Origin: Novosphingobium fuchskuhlense
Lineage (GTDB): Bacteria; Pseudomonadota; Alphaproteobacteria; Sphingomonadales; Sphingomonadaceae
Direction of reading: 5' to 3'
Assembly (NCBI RefSeq): GCF_001519075.1
Contig: NZ_KQ954244.1
Location: 310,001-374,000 of the forward strand
DNA length: 64,000 nucleotides
Shown: one piece after another, positions 8,209 through 17,672 of the stretch
How the letters are laid out: the number at the start of each line of letters is the position of its first letter
Position numbering within the stretch: the first letter of the stretch is position 1
Translations under genes and position numbers: made by a program
The notes under the pieces: generated by a model
What the model saw: only the letters and a program-made list of their open reading frames with translations
Databases searched by the model: none
What the model was told of the DNA's origin: nothing

Positions 8209-9195
8209 TCAGGCCGAAGGCATCTGCTGGCTGGAGCAATGGAAACCACCGCCGCCCGCGAGCACCGCATCGGCTATGAGCCCGATGACCGCGCGGCCGG
8301 GGAAGAGTTCGGCAATCGCTGCGACGCCATCTTCGTCGTGCTGGGTTCCGAACACCGGCACAATAACCACATTGTTGGCAATAACGAAGTTCATGTAGCT
8401 CGCCGGCTGGACCATGCCGCCCCATTCCACGAGGCCGGGCGAGGGCACTTCGACCACCTCCACACCGAAATCGCGCGCCCGTGTCGCTGCATCGGCATAG
8501 ATCGCGGCATTGGGATCGCCTGGTCCCGTCGCACGCGGCAGTGCCAAGCGGTTGGGTGCGACAAAGCGCGCCAGATTGTCGACATGGCCATCGGTATGGT
8601 CGTTGATAAGGCCATCCCCGAGCCACAGCACGCGGTCAAACCCCAGATCGCGTGCGAGCCGCTGTTCGAGATCGGCTTTGGCCAGCGCCGGATTGCGATT
8701 GGCATTGAACAAGCATTGCGCCGTTGTTGCGACCAGCCCTGTTCCGTCACCATCAAGTGCGCCGCCTTCCAGAATCCAGTCGCTGCGGTCCGCCTCAAGC
8801 CCCGCACTTGCTGCCAGATCAGCGCCGATGGCCTCATCTCCCGGCATCAGGTACTTGCCGCCCCAGCCGTTGAAACCGAACAGCCGTGCGCGGCGCTCCC
8901 CGCTGCCACAAACCACCAGCGGCCCCGTATCGCGCAGCCAGACGTCTCCATAGACCCGGCGCTCCAACGTGACGGCGCTAGAAACCAGGCTGCGTGCGCG
9001 CGCCTCGTTCGCCGCATCGCGCACGATCAGGCGCACCTGCTGCCCGCTATCGGCAACGGCGCTCGCAAACGCGGCAATCTGCTCCTGCGCGGTATCGATC
9101 ACGCCGGACCATTCCTCCGCAAGATGCGGAAAGCCGATCCAGAGCCAGTCCTGCGGATGCCATTCAGGGGGCATACGCAGCGTGGTGTCGGTCAT
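8209..9195 (-). CDS. aguA: Agmatine deiminase (peptidyl-arginine deiminase family)
   Basis: 328-aa guanidine-modifying enzyme that hydrolyses agmatine to N-carbamoylputrescine and ammonia, a step in putrescine synthesis. It begins MPPEWHPQDWLWIGFPH. It carries WILEGGALDGDG, DGHVDNLARF and the C-terminal GGGGFHCSSQQMP, where Cys320 is the expected nucleophile and the Asp and His of the earlier motifs complete the site. The start at 9195 gives the family length. Only 4 bases separate it from the upstream M28 peptidase gene, implying co-transcription. The usual partner aguB (N-carbamoylputrescine amidase) is not seen in the window. Confidence 0.92.
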   Translation of the reverse strand: MTDTTLRMPPEWHPQDWLWIGFPHLAEEWSGVIDTAQEQIAAFASAVADSGQQVRLIVRDAANEARARSLVSSAVTLERRVYGDVWLRDTGPLVVCGSGERRARLFGFNGWGGKYLMPGDEAIGADLAASAGLEADRSDWILEGGALDGDGTGLVATTAQCLFNANRNPALAKADLEQRLARDLGFDRVLWLGDGLINDHTDGHVDNLARFVAPNRLALPRATGPGDPNAAIYADAATRARDFGVEVVEVPSPGLVEWGGMVQPASYMNFVIANNVVIVPVFGTQHDEDGVAAIAELFPGRAVIGLIADAVLAGGGGFHCSSQQMPSA

Positions 9196-9199
9196 GGGA

Positions 9200-10891
9200 T
9201 TATTTGCCCTTCGCTTCGGCCAGGCTCTTGTCGCGGATGGCGCGGAATTCGTCGTTCGGGTGCCAATTGGGCCAGACGGTGCTGTCGGCCAGTTCGCGGC
9301 CAAGCCGGTAAAACAGCTTCACATCCTGAACCATGCCCGAAATGTCCCAGCTTTCCTGATACTGGTCGCTAGGCTGGTGATAGCGGACATTGACGTAGTC
9401 ATCCGCAGCAGCCTGGCCTGCAGCCTTGCCGCCCACCACGAGATCGGTACCGCGACCGAGATCGAACATCGGCACACCGCGCTTGGCCAGGCTGAAGTGG
9501 TCCGAACGGTAGTAGTGCCCGCGCTCGGGATGTTCCTCGGGCGCTTCGCTGAGGCCCATATCGCCCTCAACCTTGCGCAGAATCGTGGTTAATTCGGACT
9601 TGTCACCGCCGGTCACCGTAATGTCTTTCGCGGGGCCGCCGACAGCCAAAGCGTCCATGTTCACGCCCCCGACGGTTTTCGCCAGCGGATAGACCGGGTT
9701 CTGCGCGTAATATTCGGATCCGAGCAGACCGGACTCCTCGAGCGTAACAGCAAGGAACACCTGGCTGCGCGCGGCGGCGCCCGCTGCCTTGTTCATCTTG
9801 GCGAGAGCCGCCAGCGCGGCAACGCCGGTCGCGTTGTCGACCGCGCCGTTGCAAATGTCATCACCCGTCGCGTCGGCTTTGCAGTGGCCGAGGTGGTCCC
9901 AATGCGCGCTGTAGAGCACGTATTCATCAGGCCGCGTCTTGCCAGGTAACACGCCGATCACATTGTGCGAGTTGGCCTTCTCGATCGTGTTGTCGAACTT
10001 GAGGCTGGCTTTTAGGCCCAACGGCACCGGCTTGAAGCCCTTCGCTTGCGCAGCGGCCGTCAGTACGGCGAGGTCCTTGCCCGCAGCCCTGAGGATCGCT
10101 TCGGCAACCGGCTTCTGGATCCAGCCATTGGCCACAGTCTGATCAGCGCCATCATTCGCGGTCTGCACGAAGTGCTGCGCTCCTGACCAGCTCGATTCGA
10201 CCACCTGCCAGCCGTAGGCCGCAGGGAACGTATCATGGATGATGAGCGCCCCGGTCGCGCCCTGCCGCGCGGCCTCCTCAAACTTGTAGGTCCAGCGGCC
10301 GTAGTAGGTCATCCGGCGCCCCCGGAAGAGACCGTTCTCGCCTTCCAGTGCATAGTCCGGATCGTTGACGAGGATGACGGCGGTCTTCCCATGCATGTCG
10401 AGGCCGGCGTAATCGTTCCAGCCCAGTTCGGGCGCATTGATTCCATAACCGACGAATACAAGTTCACTATCCTTGACCGCTGTGTGCGGCGTAATTCGAT
10501 AGCTGCCCGCCACGAAATCGGTTGAGGGTTTGAAGGTGAGCGTCTGTGCGCTGCCCGTAATAGTAAGCGGGCTGCGGTTGATCGCGGTGATTGTTGCAGT
10601 CGGGACGTCCTGCAACCACGTCGGTTTGCCCTCCGGTCCCTTGTTGCCGGGACGAAGACCCGCTGCCTCGAACCGAGCGATAATTGCATCGAGTGTCTTT
10701 GGCTCGACAGCAGTCCCCGGCCCACGCCCCTCGAACGCGTCCGAAGCCAGCGTGCGAATGGTGTCACGCATCAGCCCCTCGTCTACCGGGGGGACCGCAG
10801 GCGTGGCATGGCCGGCGGCCAGCGGCATGGCTAAAACAGCACCGCTCAGCAGGTTTAAAACCTTGCTAACGAACGATTTTCTGTTCTTCAT
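9200..10891 (-). CDS. Secreted M28-family zinc aminopeptidase with PA-type insert
   Basis: 563-aa exported metallopeptidase. A signal peptide (MKNRKSFVSKVLNLLSGAVLAMPLAAGHA) leads into a region with a protease-associated-like insert (about residues 150-280), then the M28 domain. Likely zinc ligands and catalytic residues are in YSAHWDHLG, GAVDNATGVA, TLEESGLLGSEYY, NMDAL and a late YRSDHFSLAKRGVP. Such enzymes trim N-terminal amino acids in the periplasm or medium. The ATG at 10891 is the first that gives a clean signal peptide, and a GAGA lies upstream. It heads a leftward set with aguA and wecBC; the functional link, if any, is unclear. Confidence 0.92.
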   Translation of the reverse strand: MKNRKSFVSKVLNLLSGAVLAMPLAAGHATPAVPPVDEGLMRDTIRTLASDAFEGRGPGTAVEPKTLDAIIARFEAAGLRPGNKGPEGKPTWLQDVPTATITAINRSPLTITGSAQTLTFKPSTDFVAGSYRITPHTAVKDSELVFVGYGINAPELGWNDYAGLDMHGKTAVILVNDPDYALEGENGLFRGRRMTYYGRWTYKFEEAARQGATGALIIHDTFPAAYGWQVVESSWSGAQHFVQTANDGADQTVANGWIQKPVAEAILRAAGKDLAVLTAAAQAKGFKPVPLGLKASLKFDNTIEKANSHNVIGVLPGKTRPDEYVLYSAHWDHLGHCKADATGDDICNGAVDNATGVAALAALAKMNKAAGAAARSQVFLAVTLEESGLLGSEYYAQNPVYPLAKTVGGVNMDALAVGGPAKDITVTGGDKSELTTILRKVEGDMGLSEAPEEHPERGHYYRSDHFSLAKRGVPMFDLGRGTDLVVGGKAAGQAAADDYVNVRYHQPSDQYQESWDISGMVQDVKLFYRLGRELADSTVWPNWHPNDEFRAIRDKSLAEAKGK

Positions 10892-11019
10892 CCTAATTCT
10901 CTCATCATGTTTGCAGACGCCGCGTGCGACCATACGCGCACTCGTGGCAGACCCCCTGCCCGCTGACAAGACGAACGCTTGCGCTTGATCGCCCGCGGCC
11001 ATCCGGGCATCGCAGCAGG

Positions 11020-13749
11020 ATGACCGCCAGCTCCGCAGCTCCGGACTGGGCAAGTGCCCTCCACCGCGCCCGCACGGAAGCGCCGTTCCTGTGCCGCGGT
11101 CTCGACCGCTTGCCCGATCTTGCTGCCATTCTCGAAGCCGGCAGGATCGAGGAAGCCCTTGCAGTTGCCCATACTGCCGGCTCGAACGAACCTGACGCCG
11201 GCATCGCGCTGCGCCGTGAACGATTTGCGCTCGCCGTGGCCCTCGCAGTCGGCGATCTTGCTGGCGCGCTGCCGCTTTCCCGCGTCATGACCGAACTTTC
11301 CGTCTTTGCCGACCGCGCACTCGACACGGCCATTTCGGCCGCCATGCGCCGCCGTGTGCCAGATGCGCAGCCGCAGGGATTTTCCGCTATTGCTTTGGGA
11401 AAGCATGGCGCGGGCGAACTCAACTACTCGTCCGACATCGATCCGATCCTGCTCTACGACCCCGAACTGTTGCCCCGCCGGGAGCGCGACGATCCCGCCG
11501 AAACCGCACAGCGGATCGCGCGTACCGTGGTCGAACTCATGAGCGCCGTCACCAGCGAAGGCTACGTGTTTCGCATCGACTTGCGCCTCCGCCCCGCCGC
11601 CGAAGTCACGCCGCTGGCGCTGCCTTTTGCCGCGGCGATGGCGCATTACGAATCAAGCGCCCTCGCATGGGAGCGCGCCGCCTTCATCCGCGCTCGTCCC
11701 GCCTCCGGCGACATCGCGGCGGGCCAGGTATTCCTCGATGCCATTCGCCCGTTCGTTTGGCGCCGCAGCCTTGATTTCGGCGCGATTGCCGAGATCGGGC
11801 GCCTCACAACCCGCATTCGCGAGCACTATGCCGGTGGACAGTCTGTCGGCCCGGGATACGACCTGAAGCGCGGACGCGGCGGCATCCGCGAGGTTGAGTT
11901 CTTTGCCCAGACACACCAGCTGATCCACGGTGGTCGCAATCCGGCACTGCGCCAGCGCGGCACGCGCGCAGCGCTCGATGCGTTGGCAGAAGCCGGCATC
12001 GTTTCGACCAGCGACGCAGAACTCCTAGGCACCAGTTACGACCGACTGCGCACGCTGGAGCACCGCCTCCAGATGATCGCCGACCAGCAGACCCACAGCC
12101 TTCCGACTGATCAGGCCCTGCTGGAGGCGGTCGCCCGCCTCGATGGCCTCCCCTCAGGCGCTGTGCTCGTGGAAGAACTTGCGCACATTTCCGATGCCGT
12201 TGGGAGCCGCTTCGACACGCTGATCGCTACATATGCTCCGACCGGCGCAGTCCCGGTCGCGACCCACCCACTAGAACTGGAACTGAAGGCACTCGGTTTT
12301 GCCGATCCCGGCGCACTCGCGACACGCATAGAAAGCTGGGACAATGGTCAATACCGCGCTCTGCGCAGCGCAGAAGCCCGCTCGGCCTTCGCGCGCCTGC
12401 GCGACACTCTGCTCGGCGCGCTCGCCGCTGCGCCCGATCCGGAGCGAGCCCTGCTGCGCTGGGAAGGCCTTCTCGCCGGGTTGCCGAGCGCAATCAACGT
12501 GTTCCAGCTCCTCGAAGCCCGCCCTGCACTTCTCGGCGTGGTGATGCGCGTACTTGCCCATGCCCCCACCCTCGCAGACGAGCTAGCCCGCCGCTCGGAC
12601 CTCCTCGACACGCTGATCGACCACAGCGCCTTCGAACTCCCTGGCAGCGCAGAAGACCTCGCGGCCGAATATCGCTGTGGAGAGGCGGGCGATGACTACC
12701 AGTGCCTGCTCGATGCCGTACGCCGCAAGGTAGGCGAATGGCGCTTTGCTCTTGGCGTCCAGCTGATCGAAAGCCAGGCAGGCAAAGCATGGCGCGATCC
12801 GCTCGATGTTGCGGCAGCCTTGTCGCGGATCGCCGAAGCGGCGATCGCGGTTCTCGCCGAGGCAGCGCGCGACGAGTTTGTTCGTCCACACGGCCAGATT
12901 TCGGGCAGCGATCTCATGATACTCGGGCTGGGCCGACTAGGCGGCGGCGCGCTGACCCATGCCTCGGACCTCGATATCGTGTTTCTATTTAGCGGTGATC
13001 ATACCGGCGAGTCCGACGGAGCCCGCCCTCTGGGCAGCACGCTTTACTACAATCGCCTCGCACAACGTGTGATCGCAGCACTTTCTGTCCCCACCGCTGC
13101 AGGTGCGCTCTACGAGGTCGACGTGCGCCTGCGCCCGAGCGGCGAGCAAGGACCGCTTGCCGTGAGCCTTGAAAGTTTCGCGCGCTATCAGCGCGAGGAC
13201 GCCTGGACCTGGGAGCATATGGCGCTGTGCCGGGCACGGCCCTTGTTCGGCAAGCCGGCAGATTGCGCCCTGCTCTCGGCCATCATCGCCACTGTACTGA
13301 ACCGTCCGCGCGATCCCGAGAAGCTCCGCGCCGACGTGCTCGCGATGCGCGCAGAGATGGCCCTGCACAAACCGCCAGGCGGACCGCTCGATGTGAAACT
13401 CGCACGCGGCGGGCTCGTCGATCTGGAATTCCTCGTCCACTACCTGCAGCTATGCGAGCGCACAGCGCTTGATCCCGATCTCGGCTGCGCCCTTGACGGA
13501 CTGATTGCCAGCGGCGTGCTGACACCGCCCTTGCGCGCAGCGCACGATCTGCTCGCGCGCTTGCTGGTTGTGGTGCGTCTGGTTGCCCCTGACGGACGCT
13601 TTCCGCCCGAGGCGAGCCGCGTTATCGTTGCGCGTGCGTGCGGCCTTCGCGACTGGACGGGACTGCAAGCGGCCGTGCTGGCAGCGCGATGCGACATCGC
13701 AGCCTGCTGGCGCAGCGTGTTTGGCGAAGAACTGGAGATTTCTGAATGA
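11020..13749 (+). CDS. glnE: Bifunctional glutamine synthetase adenylyltransferase/deadenylyltransferase
   Basis: 909-aa regulator of nitrogen assimilation that attaches AMP to or removes it from glutamine synthetase in response to PII and glutamine. Two nucleotidyltransferase domains are visible: the N-terminal one with LGKHGAGELNYSSDIDPILL (about residue 130) and the C-terminal one with LGLGRLGGGALTHASDLDIV (about residue 640), each with the metal-binding DxD pattern intact. The length is close to the 946 aa of the E. coli enzyme. The start at 11020 was chosen over an upstream frame that lacks family sequence. The stop overlaps the start of bcp (ATGA). Confidence 0.95.
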   Translation: MTASSAAPDWASALHRARTEAPFLCRGLDRLPDLAAILEAGRIEEALAVAHTAGSNEPDAGIALRRERFALAVALAVGDLAGALPLSRVMTELSVFADRALDTAISAAMRRRVPDAQPQGFSAIALGKHGAGELNYSSDIDPILLYDPELLPRRERDDPAETAQRIARTVVELMSAVTSEGYVFRIDLRLRPAAEVTPLALPFAAAMAHYESSALAWERAAFIRARPASGDIAAGQVFLDAIRPFVWRRSLDFGAIAEIGRLTTRIREHYAGGQSVGPGYDLKRGRGGIREVEFFAQTHQLIHGGRNPALRQRGTRAALDALAEAGIVSTSDAELLGTSYDRLRTLEHRLQMIADQQTHSLPTDQALLEAVARLDGLPSGAVLVEELAHISDAVGSRFDTLIATYAPTGAVPVATHPLELELKALGFADPGALATRIESWDNGQYRALRSAEARSAFARLRDTLLGALAAAPDPERALLRWEGLLAGLPSAINVFQLLEARPALLGVVMRVLAHAPTLADELARRSDLLDTLIDHSAFELPGSAEDLAAEYRCGEAGDDYQCLLDAVRRKVGEWRFALGVQLIESQAGKAWRDPLDVAAALSRIAEAAIAVLAEAARDEFVRPHGQISGSDLMILGLGRLGGGALTHASDLDIVFLFSGDHTGESDGARPLGSTLYYNRLAQRVIAALSVPTAAGALYEVDVRLRPSGEQGPLAVSLESFARYQREDAWTWEHMALCRARPLFGKPADCALLSAIIATVLNRPRDPEKLRADVLAMRAEMALHKPPGGPLDVKLARGGLVDLEFLVHYLQLCERTALDPDLGCALDGLIASGVLTPPLRAAHDLLARLLVVVRLVAPDGRFPPEASRVIVARACGLRDWTGLQAAVLAARCDIAACWRSVFGEELEISE

Positions 13750-14219
13750 GCGAGACCATCGGCGCGGGCACTAAGCTGCCGGATGTTGCCATGACCACAC
13801 CCGAGGGCGGCACCGTGAAGCCGTCTGATTTTCTCGGCCGCAAGCTGGTGCTGTTTTTCTATCCAAAGGACGACACGCCGGGCTGCACGACCGAGAACAA
13901 GGACTTCTCGGCTTTGGCTGCCGAGTTCGAGGGAGCAGGCACGGCGCTGCTCGGCGTGAGCAAGGATCCGCCGAAGAAGCACCTCAAGTTCATCGAGAAG
14001 CACGGCCTTGCCGCCCCGCTCGCTACCGATGCCGAGGAAGGCGGCTTGTCCGACGCGCTTGGTATATGGACCGAGAAGTCGATGTATGGCCGCACATACA
14101 TGGGCATGGAGCGCACCACGTACCTGATCGGAACGGATGGGAAGATCGCGCAGGTCTGGTCCAAGGTGAAGGTCAAGGACCACGCGGAAGAGGTGCTCGC
14201 CGCCGCCAGGTCGCTCTGA
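13746..14219 (+). CDS. bcp: Peroxiredoxin of the Bcp/PrxQ family, single cysteine
   Basis: 157-aa thiol peroxidase that reduces hydrogen and organic peroxides in the cytoplasm. The active-site motif YPKDDTPGCTTE places the peroxidatic Cys at residue 47. The resolving Cys found five residues later in many Bcp proteins is absent (Asn/Lys/Asp/Phe there), and no other cysteine occurs in the protein. It should therefore work as a 1-Cys enzyme resolved by an external thiol. It is translationally coupled to glnE and followed 8 bases later by the DUF455 gene. Confidence 0.93.
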   Translation: MSETIGAGTKLPDVAMTTPEGGTVKPSDFLGRKLVLFFYPKDDTPGCTTENKDFSALAAEFEGAGTALLGVSKDPPKKHLKFIEKHGLAAPLATDAEEGGLSDALGIWTEKSMYGRTYMGMERTTYLIGTDGKIAQVWSKVKVKDHAEEVLAAARSL

Positions 14220-14226
14220 GCGATCG

Positions 14227-15021
14227 ATGACCTACCCTTCTGTTGCCGCAGCGATTCGGGCGGCGATGCTGACCGCCCAGCCTGCGGCCAAGGCTATGGC
14301 GGCGCGCTCAGTTCGGCGGGACTGGGCAGCCGGACGGCTGACCTTTGCATTTGATGTGACCATGCCCGAAGCGCCGGCGCGTCCGGCGCGACCTGAACTG
14401 CTGCCGCCCAATGCTATGCCAAAGCGCGGGCGCGGAGGATCGGAGCGCGGACGGATCGCGCTGCTCCATGCGCTGGCACATATCGAGTTTGTCGCGATCG
14501 ACCTGGCGCTCGATGCTGCGGGTCGTTTCGGCCGCGAACGCGGCGCGCAATTCGTAACAGACTGGCTTGATGTTGCAGCCGACGAGGCGATGCACTTCTC
14601 GCTGCTTGCGCGCCGCCTGCTCACGCTTGGTTCGAATTATGGGGCGCTGCCGGCCCATGATGGGCTGTGGGATGCGGCGCGAGAGACGGCTCATGATCTT
14701 GCTGCGCGCCTTGCCGTGGTTCCGATGGTGCTGGAAGCGCGCGGACTGGATGTTACACCAGTAACTATCGAGCGTTTTATGGCTGCGGGAGACCTACGCT
14801 CGGCGCGCATTCTCGAACGTATCCTGACCGATGAGATCAGGCATGTGCGCTGCGGCACAACCTACTTCCTTGCCCTGTGCGATGAACGCGGAGAATCGCC
14901 CCCGGCGCTGTGGGGAACCCTTGTCGCGCGGCATTTCCGCGGGGCTGTTAAGCCACCGTTCAACGACTCGGCGCGTCGTGCAGCCGGTTTATCGTACGAA
15001 TTGATGACAGGGGTTGTCTGA
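14227..15021 (+). CDS. DUF455 ferritin-like domain protein
   Basis: 264-aa protein of the DUF455 family (ferritin-like four-helix bundle). Candidate metal-binding residues appear in HALAHIEFVAIDLALD, DEAMHFSLLARRL, LEARGLDVTP and DEIRHVRCGT, the E...H/ExxH pattern expected of a di-iron carboxylate protein. The function is not established for the family. It follows bcp after 8 bases, and the three genes glnE-bcp-DUF455 read as one operon; placement next to a peroxidase fits an iron or oxidative-stress role, which is inference. Confidence 0.85.
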   Translation: MTYPSVAAAIRAAMLTAQPAAKAMAARSVRRDWAAGRLTFAFDVTMPEAPARPARPELLPPNAMPKRGRGGSERGRIALLHALAHIEFVAIDLALDAAGRFGRERGAQFVTDWLDVAADEAMHFSLLARRLLTLGSNYGALPAHDGLWDAARETAHDLAARLAVVPMVLEARGLDVTPVTIERFMAAGDLRSARILERILTDEIRHVRCGTTYFLALCDERGESPPALWGTLVARHFRGAVKPPFNDSARRAAGLSYELMTGVV

Positions 15022-15103
15022 TTAAGACACTTCCCACTAACCGATTTCGGTCGGGGTTGCGGGAAGGATTTCCGCTTAGGCCTCAGGGAAGTTACCAGGC
15101 AGA

Positions 15104-15117
15104 CCGGAACGATCCGG
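15104..15117. promoter_or_regulatory. Short inverted repeat upstream of the M23 peptidase gene
   Basis: CCGGA-ACGA-TCCGG, a 5-base-arm palindrome 95 bases before the peptidase start, in the 190-base gap after the DUF455 gene. It may be a protein-binding site or a leader hairpin; no regulator is matched. Confidence 0.25.
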
Positions 15118-15211
15118 CAGGTTGTTGGCAGCTTTCAAACGGTTTGCCGGTTGGTCGAAGCTGCACGGATGATGCTGCGGACCGAAGGCGAAAAGGGGTT
15201 AGCGGGTCGTA

Positions 15212-15931
15212 ATGCTCAACAACAGAATTTTGAAACTGGTGCTCGGCTCGATCAGTGCCGCCGCCTGTTTCTTTTCGGCCCCCGCCATGGCCAACAGCGC
15301 TGCTTCCGCGGATATTGCCGCGCCGCTACGCGCTGCCGAGGCTGCCCGCACCGGCACGTCCGCCACGCCCGCCGATGATGAATTCCACAAGCTCTTCGCC
15401 AGCTGGAAGGCGCTTGAAGGCAGCTCCCAGATTGCCGCAGCCGCTTCGTCGCAGCGCAGCAACGGTGTTTCGATCCCCTCGCTGGTCCCTGTTACATCGA
15501 ACCGCGCCATGAGCAGCGGGTTTGGCATGCGCGTCCACCCGGTGCTCGGCGGTCTGCGCGCCCACAAGGGCATAGATCTTCCCGCCACCACCGGCACCCC
15601 GATTCACGCCTCGGCTGATGGGGTGGTTGGCAAGGCTGACTGGTTTGGCGGCTATGGCCTCTTTGTCGAGCTTGAGCATGGCGGAAGCATGGAAACCCGT
15701 TACGGCCACATGTCCCGCATCGCCGTTGCCGAAGGCCAGCACGTTCGCAAGGGCGACGTGATCGGCTATGTCGGTTCGACGGGCCGTTCGACGGGATCTC
15801 ACCTTCACTACGAAGTGCGTATTGGCGGTGAAGCCGTCAATCCTATTCCCTACATGCAGACTGTTGCCCCCGGCATCGCGACCGACACCGTGCTGGCGCA
15901 GAGCGATGCGCCGGCCGCATTCGTGCGCTGA
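15212..15931 (+). CDS. M23-family (LytM) peptidoglycan endopeptidase, exported
   Basis: 239-aa periplasmic protein. It has a signal peptide (residues about 1-27, cleavage near APAMA-NS), a linker, then a LytM domain from about residue 110. Zinc ligands are expected in HKGIDL and in GSHLHYEVR, with RYGHM adding the third conserved histidine; all are intact, so it should be an active endopeptidase rather than a degenerate activator. It cleaves peptide cross-links in the cell wall. The gene stands alone, preceded by a 190-base gap and followed by a strong terminator. Confidence 0.93.
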   Translation: MLNNRILKLVLGSISAAACFFSAPAMANSAASADIAAPLRAAEAARTGTSATPADDEFHKLFASWKALEGSSQIAAAASSQRSNGVSIPSLVPVTSNRAMSSGFGMRVHPVLGGLRAHKGIDLPATTGTPIHASADGVVGKADWFGGYGLFVELEHGGSMETRYGHMSRIAVAEGQHVRKGDVIGYVGSTGRSTGSHLHYEVRIGGEAVNPIPYMQTVAPGIATDTVLAQSDAPAAFVR

Positions 15932-15964
15932 GCGGCTGCAGCACCCACATCTTGGAGAGGATGG

Positions 15965-15998
15965 GAAGAAGGCGGCGGAAACGCCGCCTTCTTCTTTT
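15965..15998 (+). terminator. Strong intrinsic terminator after the M23 peptidase gene
   Basis: A 13-bp perfect stem with a GAAA tetraloop, G/C-rich at the loop end, followed directly by TTTT. It starts 33 bases after the stop codon. Confidence 0.95.
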
Positions 15999-16103
15999 AT
16001 GGCATCCGGAAACCGCCACAGCTGACGAATCCCGTTGCGCACTTTAATCGAGCGGTTAAACTCAGTGCGAACGCGGCCTGATCGAGCCGCCGATCCTGAG
16101 AGG

Positions 16104-17648
16104 ATGCGCATGCACTACCACCCAAGTTTCCACGCGCGGACCAATCCCGAAAAGCCGGCCGTGATCATGTCCGGCAGCGGCGAGGTGGTCACCTATGGTG
16201 AGCTGGAAGCGCAGAGCAACCGCTTCGCCCAGTTGCTCCGAGCACGTGGGATCGGGATCGGCGATACCATCGCACTGTGTTTCGAAAATCATCCCGTCTT
16301 CTTCTCGCTCTGCTGGGGCGCGCAACGTGCCGGCATCGTCTATGTCGCCATCTCGTCGCGCCTTGCTCCGCCCGAGGTGGCCTATATTGCGCGCGACAGC
16401 GGCTCCCGGCTCCTCGTGGGCAGCGGCACGCTCACACCACTGCTCGATGCCGTGGCCGAAGCGGCACCCGAAGTGCCGCAATTGCGGCTCGGTGGATCGG
16501 GTGACCATGATCTTGCCGCTGCGCTGGGCGCCATGCCGATCGAGCCCATTGCCGATGAACGTGCCGGTTGCGACATGCTCTATTCCTCAGGCACCACCGG
16601 CAAGCCCAAGGGCGTGCGTGTACCCCTCCCTGAAGATCCGGCGATCGGCGGTGCCAATTCGCTGATCATGCTCGCTGGCGGACCGTTTGGCATCCGGCCC
16701 GATGCGGTCTATCTCTCACCCGCGCCGCTCTATCATGCTGCACCGCTGCGCTGGTCAATGACGATCCACCGGTTTGGCGGCACTGTCGTCTGCATGGAAA
16801 AGTTCGATGCCGAGAAGGCGCTGGAAGCCATCGAACGCTACAAGGTTACCGATAGCCAGTGGGTGCCAACGCACTTCGTGCGCATGCTCAAGCTGCCGGA
16901 GGAGGTCCGCGCGCGCTACGATCTTTCGTCGCTCCGCGGCGCGATCCATGCGGCCGCGCCCTGCCCTGTACCGGTGAAGCGCGCGATGATCGAATGGTGG
17001 GGGCCGGTGCTCAACGAGTACTACGCCGGCACCGAGGGCAACGGCTTCACCTTCATCTCGAGCCCGGAATGGCTGGCGCGACCCGGCTCAGTCGGCCGCG
17101 CGCTGCTCGGCACGATCCGCATCTGCGACGAAAACGGCGATGAAGTGCCGCGGGGCACCGAGGGTCAGGTCTTCTTCGAGGGTGGCAATCCATTTGCCTA
17201 TCACAACGATCCGGACAAGACGCGCGATGCCACGAACAAGCATGGCTGGACCAGCCTTGGCGATGTGGGCTGGGAAGACGAGGACGGCTACCTGTTCCTC
17301 ACCGACCGCAAGAGCTTCATGATCATCTCGGGCGGGGTCAACATCTACCCGCAGGAGATCGAGAACCTCCTGATCACCCATCCGAAAGTGGCCGATGTGG
17401 CGGTTATCGGCGCCCCCGATGCTGATATGGGCGAGCGTGTTGTCGCCGTTGTGAAACCGCATGACATCAGCGAAGCGGGCCCCGAACTGTCCGAGGAACT
17501 CACCGCCTGGCTCGCCCCCCAGCTTAGCCGCGTGAAACTGCCCCGCCAGATCGATTTCCGCGCGGAGCTGCCGCGCGAGCCGACCGGCAAGCTGTTCAAG
17601 CGCCTGCTGCGCGACGAGTACAAAGCCGCAGCAGCCTCTGCCGCCTGA
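16104..17648 (+). CDS. Acyl-CoA synthetase / AMP-dependent ligase
   Basis: 514-aa member of the ANL adenylating superfamily. It activates a carboxylic acid with ATP and joins it to CoA. The P-loop-like MLYSSGTTGKPKGVRV, the YYAGTEGNGF adenine-binding motif, the DVGWEDEDGYLFLTDRKSFMI hinge region and the C-terminal PREPTGKLFKR with the catalytic lysine are all present. The acid substrate is not evident; medium or long-chain, terpenoid or steroid acids are possible. The ATG at 16104 is preceded by GAGAGG; a longer reading from 16035 has no ribosome site. It is followed after 24 bases by a cytochrome P450, so the pair probably serves one degradation route. Confidence 0.9.
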   Translation: MRMHYHPSFHARTNPEKPAVIMSGSGEVVTYGELEAQSNRFAQLLRARGIGIGDTIALCFENHPVFFSLCWGAQRAGIVYVAISSRLAPPEVAYIARDSGSRLLVGSGTLTPLLDAVAEAAPEVPQLRLGGSGDHDLAAALGAMPIEPIADERAGCDMLYSSGTTGKPKGVRVPLPEDPAIGGANSLIMLAGGPFGIRPDAVYLSPAPLYHAAPLRWSMTIHRFGGTVVCMEKFDAEKALEAIERYKVTDSQWVPTHFVRMLKLPEEVRARYDLSSLRGAIHAAAPCPVPVKRAMIEWWGPVLNEYYAGTEGNGFTFISSPEWLARPGSVGRALLGTIRICDENGDEVPRGTEGQVFFEGGNPFAYHNDPDKTRDATNKHGWTSLGDVGWEDEDGYLFLTDRKSFMIISGGVNIYPQEIENLLITHPKVADVAVIGAPDADMGERVVAVVKPHDISEAGPELSEELTAWLAPQLSRVKLPRQIDFRAELPREPTGKLFKRLLRDEYKAAAASAA

Positions 17649-17672
17649 TTCCCATTATCAAGGACCCTCACC

